Origin: Anaeramoeba ignava
Lineage: Eukaryota; Metamonada; Anaeramoebidae
DNA length: 64,000 nucleotides
Direction: 5' to 3'
Assembly: GCA_028826165.1 (NCBI GenBank)
Contig: JAPDFW010000136.1
Span: forward strand, 752,501-816,500
The notes under the pieces were generated by a model. The model searched no databases, was not told the DNA's origin, and saw only the letters and a list, made by a program, of their open reading frames with translations. A program made the position numbers and the translations under genes. Every line of letters begins with the position of its first letter. The first letter of the stretch is position 1. This document shows positions 46,876-59,249 of this stretch, one piece after another.

Positions 46876-48632
46876 ATGAATGATGTTTTCTTTTTTGGTG
46901 AAAATCATTTAAGAATTATTCTTCCAGAACAAAGAAAAAAAATAAGAAAACCAATTCCAATTCAATTTGAAAATGAAAATAAAAATGAAAATGAAAAACA
47001 AATTAAACAAATTTTATCAGGAGAATTTGCAACAATTTTCCTTTTTAAAAATGGAAAAGCAATAGAATATTTAAGATATTCAAAACAAAATCCTCAAAAA
47101 ATCCAAATTGAAGAAAATATTCAAAAAGTAACTGTTGGTTCTTCAAATGAAGCTATTTTAACAACAGAAGGGAATGTTTTATTACTTGATGATAGCGAAT
47201 CACAATCAATAGATAATTTCAAGAGTATTTCATCATTAATTGAAGATACAAAAGATAGAATAATTCAAGATGTTATTACTGGTGCTAATTCAATTTACTT
47301 ATTAACTTCAAATCAAAATGCTTATGGAATTGGTTCTAATTTTAATGGTCAACTTGGTTTTGATTCATTTTATAACACAGAAAAACCAATTTTAATGATG
47401 AAAAATGTTTCTAAAATATTTTCAGGAAATTTGTTCAATTCATGTTTTTCTTTTAAATTCAAATCAAGAATTATTTGGATGCGGATATAATCAATTTGGC
47501 CAACTTGGATTAGGAGAATCAAGAAAATATGCAAAGAAAAATACAAAAATTAACCAAAATCCAAAATATTCCAAAAGGCAAAATAATTGATATTCAATGT
47601 GGAAATATTCATTCAATAATGTTGATTGAATTTAAATCAAAAAGAAAACTTTATTCATGTGGAGATTATCAACTAAATGGACTTGGCAAATACGAAAATA
47701 CTTATGAATTTACTGAAATCAAATCATCTTTATTTGAAGAAAATGATAATATTATTGATTTTTGTTGTGGAAATTCTCATACTTTGATTTTAACTTCTAA
47801 TTCAAAATTGATTGGATTTGGAAGGAATTTTTTTGGTCAATTAGGAACTGAAGATCCAGGAAATCAATTAATTCCAATTCAAATTGAACTTCCTAAATTA
47901 AGATTTAATGAATATATTTCCAATTACCATATCTCTTGTGGTGCTTTCAGTTCATTTATTTATTATTCTCTTCCTTTTTCCAATCTTGAAGAAGATTTGA
48001 TAAAACTTTTTGAAAGAAAAGAATTTTGCGATATTTCATTTAAAACAGAAAATGGAGAAATAATTGAAGCTCATAAATTAATATTGAAATATAGATTAAA
48101 TCAAAATCTAAATCAAAATCAAATTGAAAAACTTAAAGAAATTATTTCAAAAAAATCAATTAAAGAATCAAATCAAATATTTGAAATGATTTATTCAAAC
48201 AATTCCAAAATAAATCCAATATTATATTCTGAAATTAAAGAAATTATAAATTTAAATGAAAAAATTGAAGAAACAATGAAAAGAATTTATTTAAATGAAA
48301 ATGAAAATGAAAAAGATTTTATAATTGAAAGAAAAGAAAAACAATATAAATTTCCAAAATTAATATTAATAATGAGAAGTGAATTATATCGAGGAATGTT
48401 TTTATCTGTAACTGAAGATACTTCTAATAAAGTTACAGATTATAGTGAATTAAGTGAAGAATCATTTCAAATATTTGAATATTGGATTTATTCAAATCAA
48501 ATTAAAGATGAAATTCAAATTACACAAGAAATAATAGATGAAATTAAAATTGGAATTGATTATTTTCAATTAAATCAAACAAATCCAAATTTATTTGATT
48601 TATTAATTAGGAAATTTAATAATCAAAATTAA
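46876..48632 (+). pseudogene. RCC1-BTB protein, copy D (two frameshifts)
   Basis: Starts MNDVFFFGENH at 46876, the start conserved in the family, although the frame is open further upstream. The propeller is intact to MMKNVSKIFSGN. An extra base near 47440 and another near 47530 then shift the frame before it resumes through GKIIDIQCGNIHSIML, the first BTB (FCDISFKTENGEIIEAHK) and the second BTB part. The 3' half from 47529 is one clean frame of 367 residues. It is the first member of the plus-strand array and lies outside the inverted duplication. Confidence 0.83.
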
Positions 48633-48890
48633 AATTAAAATCTAAAATCAAAATTAAAATTAAAATTAAAATTAAAATTAAAATTAAAATTAAAATTAAA
48701 ATCAAAATTAAAATTAAAATTAAAATTAAAATTAAAATTAAAATCAAAATTAAAATTAAAATTAAAATTAAAATCAAAATCTAAAATAAAATCAAAATTA
48801 AAATTAAAATTAAAATTAAAATTAAAATTAAAATTAAAATTAAAATTAAAATTAAAATTCCAAATTTAAAATCAAAATTCCAAATTTAAA
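48633..48890. repeat. (AAAATT)n hexamer tract with AAAATC variants
   Basis: Fills the gap between RCC1-BTB copies D and E, as the tract at 4932-5047 does for copy A. Confidence 0.93.
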
Positions 48891-48976
48891 AATTGAAGTT
48901 TCGAATTTTAAAAGAAAAAAAATTTTTTTTGAATTTTTTCATTTTTTTCTTTTTCAAAAAAATTAAAAAATTCAAA

Positions 48977-50778
48977 ATGAATTCTAACTCAAATCAAAAG
49001 AAAATGAATGATTGTTTATTTACTGGAAGAAATCAATTTCCAATTCTTATCAAAAATGAACCAGATAAAATAACAAAACCAATTCAATTTAAATTTGAAA
49101 ATGAAAATGAAAATGAAAATGAAAAACAAATTAAACAAATTTCATCAGGAAATTTTGGAACAATTTTCCTTTTTGAAAATGGAAAAGCAATAGAATATAT
49201 AAGTGAAAATGATTCAAATCAAAATCCTGAAAAAATCCAAATTGAAGAAAATATTCAAAAAGTAACTGTTGGTTATTTTAATGAAGCTATTTTAACAAAA
49301 GAAGGAAATGTATTTGCAAGAGGGTTAATCAATTCTTCAAATATAGAACATTTTACGAATATTTCATCATTAATTGAAGATACAAATGATAGAATAATTC
49401 AAGATGTTGTTACTGCACATGGATCAATTTACTTATTAACTTCAAATCAAAATGCTTATGGAATTGGTTATAATTATTATGGTCAACTTGGTTTAGATTC
49501 TGAAACACTTGAAAAAGCAGAAAAACCAATTTTAATGATGAAAAATGTTTCTAAAATATTTTCAGGAATTTCTTCAAATCATGTTTTTCTTTTAAATTCA
49601 AATCAAGAATTATTTGCATGTGGTGATAATAAATTTGCTCAACTTGGATTAGGAGAATCAAGAAAAGATGAAACAAAAATCCAAAAATTAACCAAAATCC
49701 AAAATATTCCAAAAGGCAAAATAATTGATATTCAATCTGGATATTATCATTCAGTCATGTTGATTGAAAATGATGACAGAAAAAGACAACTTTATTCATG
49801 TGGAGAATTTCACACAAATGGACTTGGCAAAACTGAAAATACTTATGAATTTACTGAAATCAAATCAGATTTATTTGAAGATGATTATATTCTTGAAATT
49901 TCTGTTGGAAATAATCATACTTTGGTTTTAACTTTTAATTCAAAATTGATAGGATTTGGATGGAATCCTTATGGTGGCTTGGGAAATGGTGGTACATATC
50001 AATCAACTCCAATGCAAATTGAACTTCCTAAATTAAGATTTAATGAAGATATTTTCAAATATCATATTTCTTGTGGAGAATTCAGATCATTTCTTTATTA
50101 TTCTCCTTTTCTTTCAACTCCTTTTTCCAATCTTGAAGAAGATTTGATAAAACTTTTTGGAAGAAAAGAATTTTGTGATATTTCATTTAAAACCAAAAAT
50201 GGAGAAATAATTGAAGCTCATAAATTAATATTGAAATATAGATTAAAAGATGAAAATGAAATTGAAAAAGTTAAAGAAATTATTTCAAAAAAATCAATTA
50301 AAAATCAAATCAAATATTTGAAATGATTTATTCAAACAAATCCAAAATAAATCCAATATTATATTCCGAAATTAAAGAAATTATAAATTTAAATGAAAAA
50401 ATTGAAGAAACAATGAAAAGAATTTATTTAAATGAAAATGAAAATGAAAAAGATTTTATAATTGAAAGAAAAGAAAAACAATATAAATTTCCAAAATTAA
50501 TATTAATAATGAGAAGTGAATTATATCGAGGAATGTTTTTATCTGTAACAAAGAAGATACTTCTAATAAAGTTACAGATTATAGTGAATTAAGTAATAAA
50601 TCATTTCAAATATTTGAATATTGGATTTATTCAAATCAAATTAAAGATGAAATTCAAAATTACACAAGAAATAATTAATGAAATTAAAATTGAATTGATT
50701 ATTTTCAATTAAATCAAACAAATCCAAATTTATTTGATTTATTAATTAACAAATTTAATAATCAAAATCAAAATTAAA
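48977..50778 (+). pseudogene. RCC1-BTB protein, copy E (four frameshifts, all 3')
   Basis: Starts at 48977 (MNSNSNQKKMNDCLF) or at the family start MNDCLF, 49004. The propeller and first BTB are in one frame to about 50290. The frame then breaks at IKNQIKYLK, again at SVTKK near 50548, and twice near 50660-50690 (one base gained, one lost). It is the right-arm partner of the intact left-arm copy 13075-14841, so decay or errors occurred after the duplication. No other disabling change is seen in the first 430 codons. Confidence 0.83.
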
Positions 50779-51110
50779 ATTAAAATCAAAATTAAAATTA
50801 AAATTAAATTTAAAATTAAAATTAAAATTAAAATTAAAATTAAAATTAAAATTAAAATTAAAAATTAAAATTAAAATTAAAATTAAAATTAAAATTAAAA
50901 TTAAAATTAAAATTAAAATTAAAATTAAAATTAAAATTAAAATTAAAATTAAAATTAAAATTAAAATTAAAATTAAAATTAAAATTAAAATTAAAATTAA
51001 AATTTAAAATTAAAATTAAAATTAAAATTAAAATTAAAATTAAAATTAAAATCAAAATTAAAATTAAAATTAAAATTAAAATCAAAATTAAAATTAAAAT
51101 CTAAATCCAA
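50779..51110. repeat. (AAAATT)n hexamer tract
   Basis: About fifty nearly perfect hexamers. From 51111 to 51440 follows AT-rich single-copy sequence matching the complement of about 12600-12880 in the left arm, with no gene seen. Confidence 0.93.
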
Positions 51111-51439
51111 ATCAAAATTATACTTGTTTTCTCTTGATTTGTTTTTTGGATTTAATGAAAATTCAATTAATAAAACAGGATATTCTTCATCTTCTATTTT
51201 TAATTTTGTTTTTAATTTAAAATTCTATTTTCAATCAAATAAAAATCTTCAAATTAATAAATAAAAAAAGAATTAAATTCTAAAACAAAATTTCAAATTA
51301 ATTTTTATTTTAAATTTTAAATCAAAAAAAATGGAAAATTGATTTTTTAAAATGATAAACAAAAATAAAAATTGGAAATAGAAATTAATAATAATTTATT
51401 TTAAATTCTTTATTATTAGATAAATTAATAAAAAATTAA

Positions 51440-52080
51440 AATTATTTTATTATTAAAATAATACTTTTTAATTTAAAAATAATTATATTTTATTAATTAA
51501 TATTTTGATTTAATTTATATTTAAATTTTTAAATAGTTTTGAATTAATATTTAATTTGGAATTAAGTTTGAAATATATTTTTATTATTAATTTATTATTA
51601 AAATAATACTTTTTAATTTAAAAATAATTATATTTTATTTATTAATATTTTGATTTAATTTATATTTAAATTTTTAAATAATTTTGATTTAATATTTAAT
51701 TTGAAATTAAGTTTAAAATATATTTTTATTATTAATTTATTATTAAAATAATACTTTTTAATTTAAAAAATAATTATATTTTATCAATTAATATTTTGAT
51801 TTAATTTATATTTAAATTTTTAAATAGTTTTGAATTAATATTTAATTTGGAATTAAATTTAAAAATATATTTTTATTATTAAATTTATTATTGAAATAAT
51901 ACTTTTTAATTTAAAAATAATTATATTTTATTTATTAATATTTTGATTTAATTTATATTTAAATTTTTAAATAGTTTTGATTTAATATTTAATTTGGAAT
52001 TAAGTTTAAAATATATTTTTATTATTAAATTTATTATTGAAATAATATTTTTAATTTAAAAATAATTATATTTTATTAAT
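51440..52080. repeat. Satellite array 3, right-arm copy, with empty TTAA site
   Basis: The word AATACTTTTTAATTT recurs at about 51460, 51605, 51747 and 51897, with a diverged fifth unit near 52045. The TTAA at 52056-52059 is the unoccupied target of the element found at 10951-11930 in the left arm. Confidence 0.9.
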
Positions 52081-52246
52081 TAAAAATAAATAAATAATCA
52101 AGGCTCTTACGAAAAACTTTTCTTTCAAAGATATTACGAAAAAGTAAATAAAAGAAAAGAAAAATTTTTCCATTTTTCATTCTACAAATTTTTTTTTTAC
52201 TTTTTACTTTTTAAATTTTAAATTTTTAATTTTTAAACAAACAAAA

Positions 52247-52723
52247 ATGTCAATTAGTAAATATCCTTCTTTATTTTCTCCTTTTTGGTTTAATCCAATT
52301 AAAGAAGATTCATTTTCAATTTTTTGATAAAGATGAACCTTTATGGATTTCAAATTTGGAAAGAAAAACAAAATCATTTGCACAACTTGGGGAATAAAAG
52401 AAACAGAAAAAGAAATTCAAATTTCTGGAAAAATTCATATTCCAAAAGAATCAATTAATATTGAATTTGATAAAGAATCAAGAATGTTATCAATTTTTGG
52501 AGAACATGAAGTAAAAAAAGAAGAGAAAGAAGATGAAAAAGAAAAAAGAGTTAGATGTGAAAGAAGTTATTCAAGTTTCAAACAATCTTTTAAACTTCCA
52601 GAATTAGCTGAAATTGAAAAATCTGATGCTTCTTTTGAAGATGGATTTCTTTCAATAACAATTCCAAAAAAAGAAGAAGAGAAAAAAGAAGAAAAAACAA
52701 AATTATCAATTAATTTCAAATAA
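52247..52723 (+). pseudogene. Hsp20 second copy, interrupted near the N-terminus
   Basis: Same start, MSISKYPSLFSPFWF, as the left-arm gene. One extra T near 52326 gives an in-frame stop after SFSIF. Two extra G near 52390 restore the original frame, so residues from about 48 on match the left-arm protein exactly as far as I can compare. An ATG at 52343 could start a 126-residue form that still contains the whole alpha-crystallin domain. Whether that is made is unknown. Confidence 0.85.
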
Positions 52724-53029
52724 TTCCAAATAATTCCAAATTAATTCCTTTTTTTTCATTTTTTTTTTTCATTTTTTGATTTTTGAAAGAATAAAAAAAT
52801 TTCAAAATCCAATTTTTAATTTTTAAGTTTTAATTTAATAAATTTATTTAAAATATAAAATATAAATTAAAATTATTTAATTTTATTATTTAAAATTATT
52901 ATTAATTCTTTCATTTTTTTGAATAACAAAATCAAAAAAAAATTAAATTTAAAAAATAAAAATTTACAAGAGTTAGAATTAAAGAAATAATATAAATTAA
53001 TTTAAAAATATAATTTAATATTTAATTTT

Positions 53030-53640
53030 ATTTTTAAAATAATAATTTATTGTTTTAGATTTAAATATTTTATTATTTAAATATTTAACATATAAATATA
53101 AAAATAAGAATAAGTTTAATTTAATATTTAATTTTTATAAATTAATTTTTATAAAAATATAATTTAATATTTAATTTTATTAATAAAATAATAATTTAAT
53201 TTGTTTTAGATTTAAAAATATTTTTTATTATTTAAATATTTAACATATAAAAATATAAAAATAAGAATAAGTTTAATTTAATATTTAATTTATAAATTAA
53301 TTTAAAAATATAATTTAATATTTAATTTTTTTATTAAAAATAATAATTTAATGTTTTAGATTTAAATATTTTATTATTTAAATATTTAACATAAAAATAT
53401 AAAAATGGGAATAGATTTAATTTAATATTTAATTTATAAATTAATTTAAAAATATAATTTAATATTTAATTTTATTTTTAAAAATAATAATTTAATGTTT
53501 TAGATTTAAATATTTTATTATTTTAAATATTTAACATAAAAATATAAAAATAAGAATAGATTTAATTTAATATTTAATTTTATTATTAAAATAATAATTT
53601 ATTGTTTTAGATTTAAATATTTTATTATTTAAAAATATTT
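53030..53640. repeat. Satellite array 2, right-arm copy
   Basis: The word GTTTTAGATTTAAATATTTT recurs at about 53055, 53205, 53350, 53500 and 53605. Five units against eight in the left arm. The flanks 52724-53029 and 53641-54032 are AT-rich with no gene seen. Confidence 0.87.
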
Positions 53641-54032
53641 TGAAAATTGATTTTTGAAATTAAAATTTTATCTTTTTGAATTAAATTGAATTAATATTAA
53701 TTTAGAAATTTGTTTTTAAAATTTAAATTTATTAATAATTTTTAAATTCCAAAAATTAAATTAAAAATTAAAATAAAATAATTTTCCTTTTTAATAATAA
53801 AAATTAATAAAAATAATAATAATTTATTAATAAATTAATTTAAAATAATAAATTAAAAAGAAAATTAAATTAATTATTAATTTAAATTTATTCTCATTTT
53901 TATATTTTTATTTATTTTCAAAATTCACTTTTTATTTAAATTTTTATTTTTCATTTTTCATTTTTTTTTCATTTTTCCTTTTTAAAAACAAAACACAAAC
54001 AACAAAACAAAAAACAACAAACAAAAAACAAA

Positions 54033-55704
54033 ATGGATAACAATAATAATAACCAAATTGAAAATGCAAATCAAAATCAAAATGAAAATGAAATGAAAAA
54101 TTTAGAAAAAAAAGTAACAAAAAATTTAATTAAAGATTATTCAAACCTTTTAAATGGAAATTCATTTAAAGATTTTTCAATTTTTGTTGAGAATAAATCA
54201 AATCCTTTTGAAATTAAAGTTCATAAATCAATTTTATGTTCAAGATCTCCTTTTTTTAATGAGTTTTTAAAAGGGCAAAATGATCTTAATAAAATTTCTT
54301 TAAATCAATTTAATAAAAAAGAAATGGAATCAATTTTGGGTTATATTTATTATGGAAATATTTCTTTTGAGAATCAAGAAAATCTTATTCAATTATTAGA
54401 AATTTCAATTTATTTTAAATTAAATTTATTGAAAGAAATTATTCAAAAATTTTAAATTCAATTAATTATTCAAATTTTTTCCAATTTTTATTCCAAAATC
54501 GAAATTTAAATTCAAATGAAATTGAAATAAAATGTTTTGAATTAATAAATCAAAATTTTTCCCAAATTCAAAATAATGAGAATTTATTCAATTTAACTAA
54601 AGAAGAAATTATCAAATTTATTCAATTTAAACAAGAAAAAAAAGAAATTTTTCAATTTGATTTTTTTCAATTTTTAAATAATTGGATTAAAAAAAATGAA
54701 AAATTAAAAGGAAAAAAGGAAAATGAAAAGAAAAATGAATGAAAAAGAAAAGATTATTTCATTCTTTTTCATTATTTGATAAAGATTCAATTTCAAAACA
54801 AGATTTTGATAAATTAAAACAATTTGATTTTTTTCTTCCAAATTCTTTTTTAATTCATTTTGAAAGAACTATTTTTGAAATTCAAGATCAAACAAAAATC
54901 AAAGAGAAAGAAAAGAAAATTAAAAGAAGAGATAAAAGAATCAAATCATTTGAATCAGAGATTCGAAATTTGAAATCTGAAAATAAGAAGAAAGAAAAGG
55001 AAATTGAAGAGAAATGGAAGAAAGAAATTGAAAACAAAGAGAAAGAAAATCAACAAATGAAAATTGAAATTGAAGATAAATGGAAGAAAGAAGTTGAGGA
55101 TTTGAAATCCAAATTTGAATTAATGGAATTTCAAAAGAATTTTCTTCAATTTTCAGATTCCGAAATTATTAAAGATATTGAATATGTTAAGAAATTACAA
55201 GAATGGATAAATGATAATGATTTTTTTTCTAAAATGAAAAAAGGATTTTCAGCAAAAAGAGATGGATTTAATTCTCAAAATTGGCATAAAGCAGTTGATG
55301 AAAAAGGAAAAACATTAGTTATTATCAAAACAAAAGATAATTTTATTTTTGGAGGTTTTACTCAAGTTGGATTTAAATATGCACAAAATGGAGAATTTAG
55401 TAATGATTCAAATGCATTTATTTTTTCATTAAGAAATGATAAAGGGGATAGAATACCTGCAAAGTTTACAATTAAACAAGGAGAAGAACAAAATGCAATT
55501 TATTCTAGTTCAAGTTATGGTCCATTTTTTGGTAAAGGATATGATTTTTGTTTTTATTCTGATTTACAACCTGGTTATTCAAATTTTGGTTATAGTTATA
55601 ATCCACCTAATGGAATTACTTATAATACAGATTCAGGTAAAAGTTATTTAGCTGGTTCTTATAAATCATGGGTTGTTGATGAACTTGAAACTTATTTCAT
55701 TTAA
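54033..55704 (+). pseudogene. BTB-TLDc second copy, BTB half frameshifted
   Basis: The BTB part is in frame from 54033 to 54455, then an A-run near 54447 shifts it. The next 250 bases still resemble the left-arm gene in other frames. From 54739 a clean frame of 321 residues carries the coiled coil and the whole TLDc domain, ending SWVVDELETYFI. The coiled coil is longer than in the left copy (an extra KEIENKEKENQQMKIEIEDK) and several TLDc loops differ, so this pair has diverged more than the Hsp20 pair. Confidence 0.83.
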
Positions 55705-56834
55705 AAATTAATTAGCAATAAGAAAATCAAACTTTTTTTTTTAATTTTTTTTTTCAAAATTTAATTCAATTTTAATTTACTTTTAATCAAATTAATTTCT
55801 TTAAAATAATAAATAAGAAACAAATTTAATTTTAAATAATTTAATTTTAATTTAAAATATTTATTAAAAATTTAATTAATAAAAAATAATCCAAAAAAAA
55901 AAAATAATAAATTTTAAAAAATTGAATATTTTTAATATAATAAATAAAAATAAAAATTGAAAATAGAAATTAATAATAATTAAATTTAAATTCATTAATT
56001 AAAATAATAAAATAAAAAAAATCAAATAAAATTTATTATTAATTAATATTTAAATATTAATAAATTATAATCAAAATCAAAAATAGAATAATTAGTAAAT
56101 TATTTTTTTAGAAAGTTTATCTTATTCAATCATGTTAAATTCAATTTATTTAAAATTTTTTAATTTTTTTAATTTTATTTTTAATATATTTTATTATAAT
56201 TAAAATTGGAATAATAAATAATCAAAAATATTAATATAATAAATAAAAATAATATATTAAATTAAATTTAAAATAAATTTAAATTAAATTATTATTAAAT
56301 ATTATTAAAAATTAAATATTTATATCTTTATTAAAATATTTATTCCACTTTTTAATATATTTTATTATAATTAAAATTGGAATAATAAATAATTAAAAAT
56401 ATTAATTTAATAAATAAAAATATTATATTAAATTAAAATAAAATAAATCTAAATTAAATTATTATTAATTCTTATTAAAATTAAATATTTATATTTATTA
56501 AAAATATTTCAATTTTCTTCTCAATTTTATTAAATTATTGGGAATAGTTTTATATTATTTTAAATAAAAGAAATATTGATGAAATATATAAAATATAATT
56601 AATTTTAAATTTAATTATTTAATATTTTTTATTCCATTTTTGAAATAAATTAATTAAAATATTTTATTAATTTTATTAAATTATTGAGAATAATTTTATA
56701 TTATTTTAAATAAAGAAATATTAATAAAATATATAAAAAATATTTAATTGATTCCATTTTGAAATAAATTAATTAAAATATTTTATTAATTTTAATTTAT
56801 TTAATATTCTTTATTCCATTTTTGAAATAAATTA
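55705..56834. repeat. Satellite array 1, right-arm copy
   Basis: The complement of the left array: TTCCATTTTTGAAATAAATTAA at about 56634 and 56815, with degenerate versions near 56345 and 56752. The first 500 bp are AT-rich and match the 6350-6818 region of the left arm. Confidence 0.83.
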
Positions 56835-57166
56835 ATGAAAAAGATTTTATAATTGAAAGAAAAGAAAAACAATATAAATTTCCTAAATTAATATTAATAA
56901 TGAGAAGTGAATTATATCGAGGAATGTTTTTATCTGTAACAAATGATAGTTCTAATAAAGTTACAGATTATAGTGAATTAAGTAATAAATCATTTCAAAT
57001 ATTTGAATATTGGATTTATTCAAATCAAATTAAAGATGAAATTCAAATTACACAAGAAATAATTAATGAAATTAAAACAGGAATTGATTATTTTCAATTA
57101 AATGAAGCAAATCCAAATTTATTTGATTTATTAATTAATAAAATTAAAATCAAAATCAAAAATTGA
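56835..57166 (+). pseudogene. RCC1-BTB 3' fragment, right-arm copy
   Basis: One open frame from KDFIIERKEKQYKFPK to the stop at 57166. It begins at the same family position as the left-arm fragment, directly after array 1, and lacks the propeller and first BTB. Confidence 0.87.
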
Positions 57167-57280
57167 AGTTTCGAATAAATTCCAAAAATAATTTTTTTTA
57201 AATTTTAATTTTCATTTTTTTTAATTTTAATAATTAAATTAAATTAAATAAATTCCAACTTTAATCAATAAAAAAGCAAA

Positions 57281-59171
57281 ATGAATGATTGTTTATTTTT
57301 TGGTGAAAATGAATTTAATTCGCTTATAAAAGAAGAACCAAATAAAATCCCAAAACCAATTCAATTTAAAATCAAAATTAAGAAAGAAAATGAAAATGAA
57401 AATGAAAATGAAAAATGAAAATGAAAATGAAAATGAAAATGAAAATGAAAATGAAAATGAAAATGAAAATGAAAATGAAAATGAAAATCAAATTAAACAA
57501 ATTAAACAAATTAAACAAATTTCAACAGGAGAGTATCCAACAATTATCCTTTTTAAAAATGGAAAAGCAATAGAGTATTCAAGAAATATAATTGAAAATC
57601 CTCAAGAAATCCAAATTGAAGAAAATATTCAAAAAGTAACTGTTAGTTCTCAAGATGAAGCTATTTTAACAATAGAAGGAAATGTATTTGCCAAAGGAAC
57701 TTATATTAATTCAGGAAATCTATATGAATTTACCAATGTTTCATCATTAATTGAAGATAAAAATGATAGAATAATTAAAGATATTGTTTCTGGAGAAAGT
57801 TCAATTTACTTATTAACTTCAAATCAAAATGCTTATGGAATTGGTTTAAATTTTCATGGCCAAATTGGTTTTGATTCTAAAACAGTCGACCTAGGAGACA
57901 AACCAATTTTAATGATGAAAAATGTTTCTAAAATATTTTCAGGAAGCTCTTTTCATGTTTTTCTTTTAAATTCAAATCAAGAATTATTTGGATGCGGAAA
58001 TAATGCATTTAGTGTGCTTGGATTAGGAGAATCAAGAAAAGAAAAAAAAATTGATAAATTAACTCAAATCCAAAATATTCCAAAAGGTAAAATAATTGAT
58101 ATTCAATGTGGATATTATCACTCAATAATGTTGGTTGAAAATGAAAATCAAAATCCAAAAAGAAAACTTTATTCATGCGGAAGTTGGCAAAAAAATGGGC
58201 TTGGTAAAAATAAAGAAGATACTTATGAATTTACTGAAATCAAATCATCTTTATTTGAAAATGATTATATTCTTGATTTTTCTGTTGGTAATTTCCATAC
58301 TTTGATTTTAACTTCTAATTCAAAATTGATTGGATTCGGGAATAATTCTTATGGTCAATTAGGAAATGGAACTACTTCTTTAAATCAATTAATTCCTATT
58401 CAAATTGAACTTCCTAAATTAAGATTTAATGAAGAAATTTCCAATTATCATCTTTCTTGTGGAGATGAAAAATCATTTCTTTATTATTCTCCTTTTTTTC
58501 TTTTTCCAATATTGAAGAAGATTTGATAAAATTATTTCAGAAGAAAAGAATTTTGTAATATTTCATTTAAAACCAAAAATGGAGAAATAATTGAAGCTCA
58601 TAAATTAATATTGAAATATAGATTAAATCAAAATCAAAATCAAAATGAAATTGAAAAACTTCAAGAAATTATTTCAAATAAATCAATTAAAGAATCAAAT
58701 CAAATATTTGAAATGATTTATTCAAACAATTCCAAAATAAATCCAATATTATATTCCGAAATTAAAGAAATTATAAATTTAAATGAAAAAATTGAAGAAA
58801 CAATGAAAAGAATTTATTTAAATGAAAATGAAAATGAAAAAGATTTTATAATTGAAAGAAAAGAAAACCAATATAAATTTCCAAAATTAATATTAATAAT
58901 GAGAAGTGAATTATATAGAGGAATGTTTTTATCTGTAACAAATGATACTTCTAATAAAGTTACAGATTATAGTGAATTAAGTAATAAATCATTTCAAATA
59001 TTAGAATATTGGATTTATTCAAATCAAATTAAAGATGAAATTAAAATTACAAAAGAAATTATTAATGAAATTAAAATTGGAATTGATTATTTCCAATTAA
59101 ATCAAACAAATCCAAATTTATTTGATTTATTAATTAACAAATTTAATAATCAAAACCAAAATCAAAATTAA
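57281..59171 (+). pseudogene. RCC1-BTB protein, copy G (frameshifts in repeat and before BTB)
   Basis: Starts MNDCLFFGENEF at 57281. One extra A in the (AATGAA)n run near 57411 stops this frame; the next frame carries a run of about twelve Asn-Glu pairs and the propeller to YYSPFF. An extra T near 58500 and an extra base near 58545 disturb the start of the first BTB. The second BTB part is in frame from 58611. It is the right-arm partner of copy A (3110-4899), yet the frameshifts differ, so they arose independently. Confidence 0.83.
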
Positions 59172-59249
59172 AATTAAAATTAAAATTAAAATCAAAAATT
59201 AAAATTAAAATTCATTTTTTCATTTTTTTCATTTTTTTCATTTTCAAAA

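Larger units (their letters stand above)
48960..59171 (+). repeat. Right arm of a large inverted duplication
   Basis: Collinear with the minus strand of 3110-14860: RCC1-BTB, hexamers, array 3, Hsp20, array 2, BTB-TLDc, array 1, RCC1-BTB fragment, RCC1-BTB. Lacks the TTAA element and has fewer satellite units. Confidence 0.88.
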
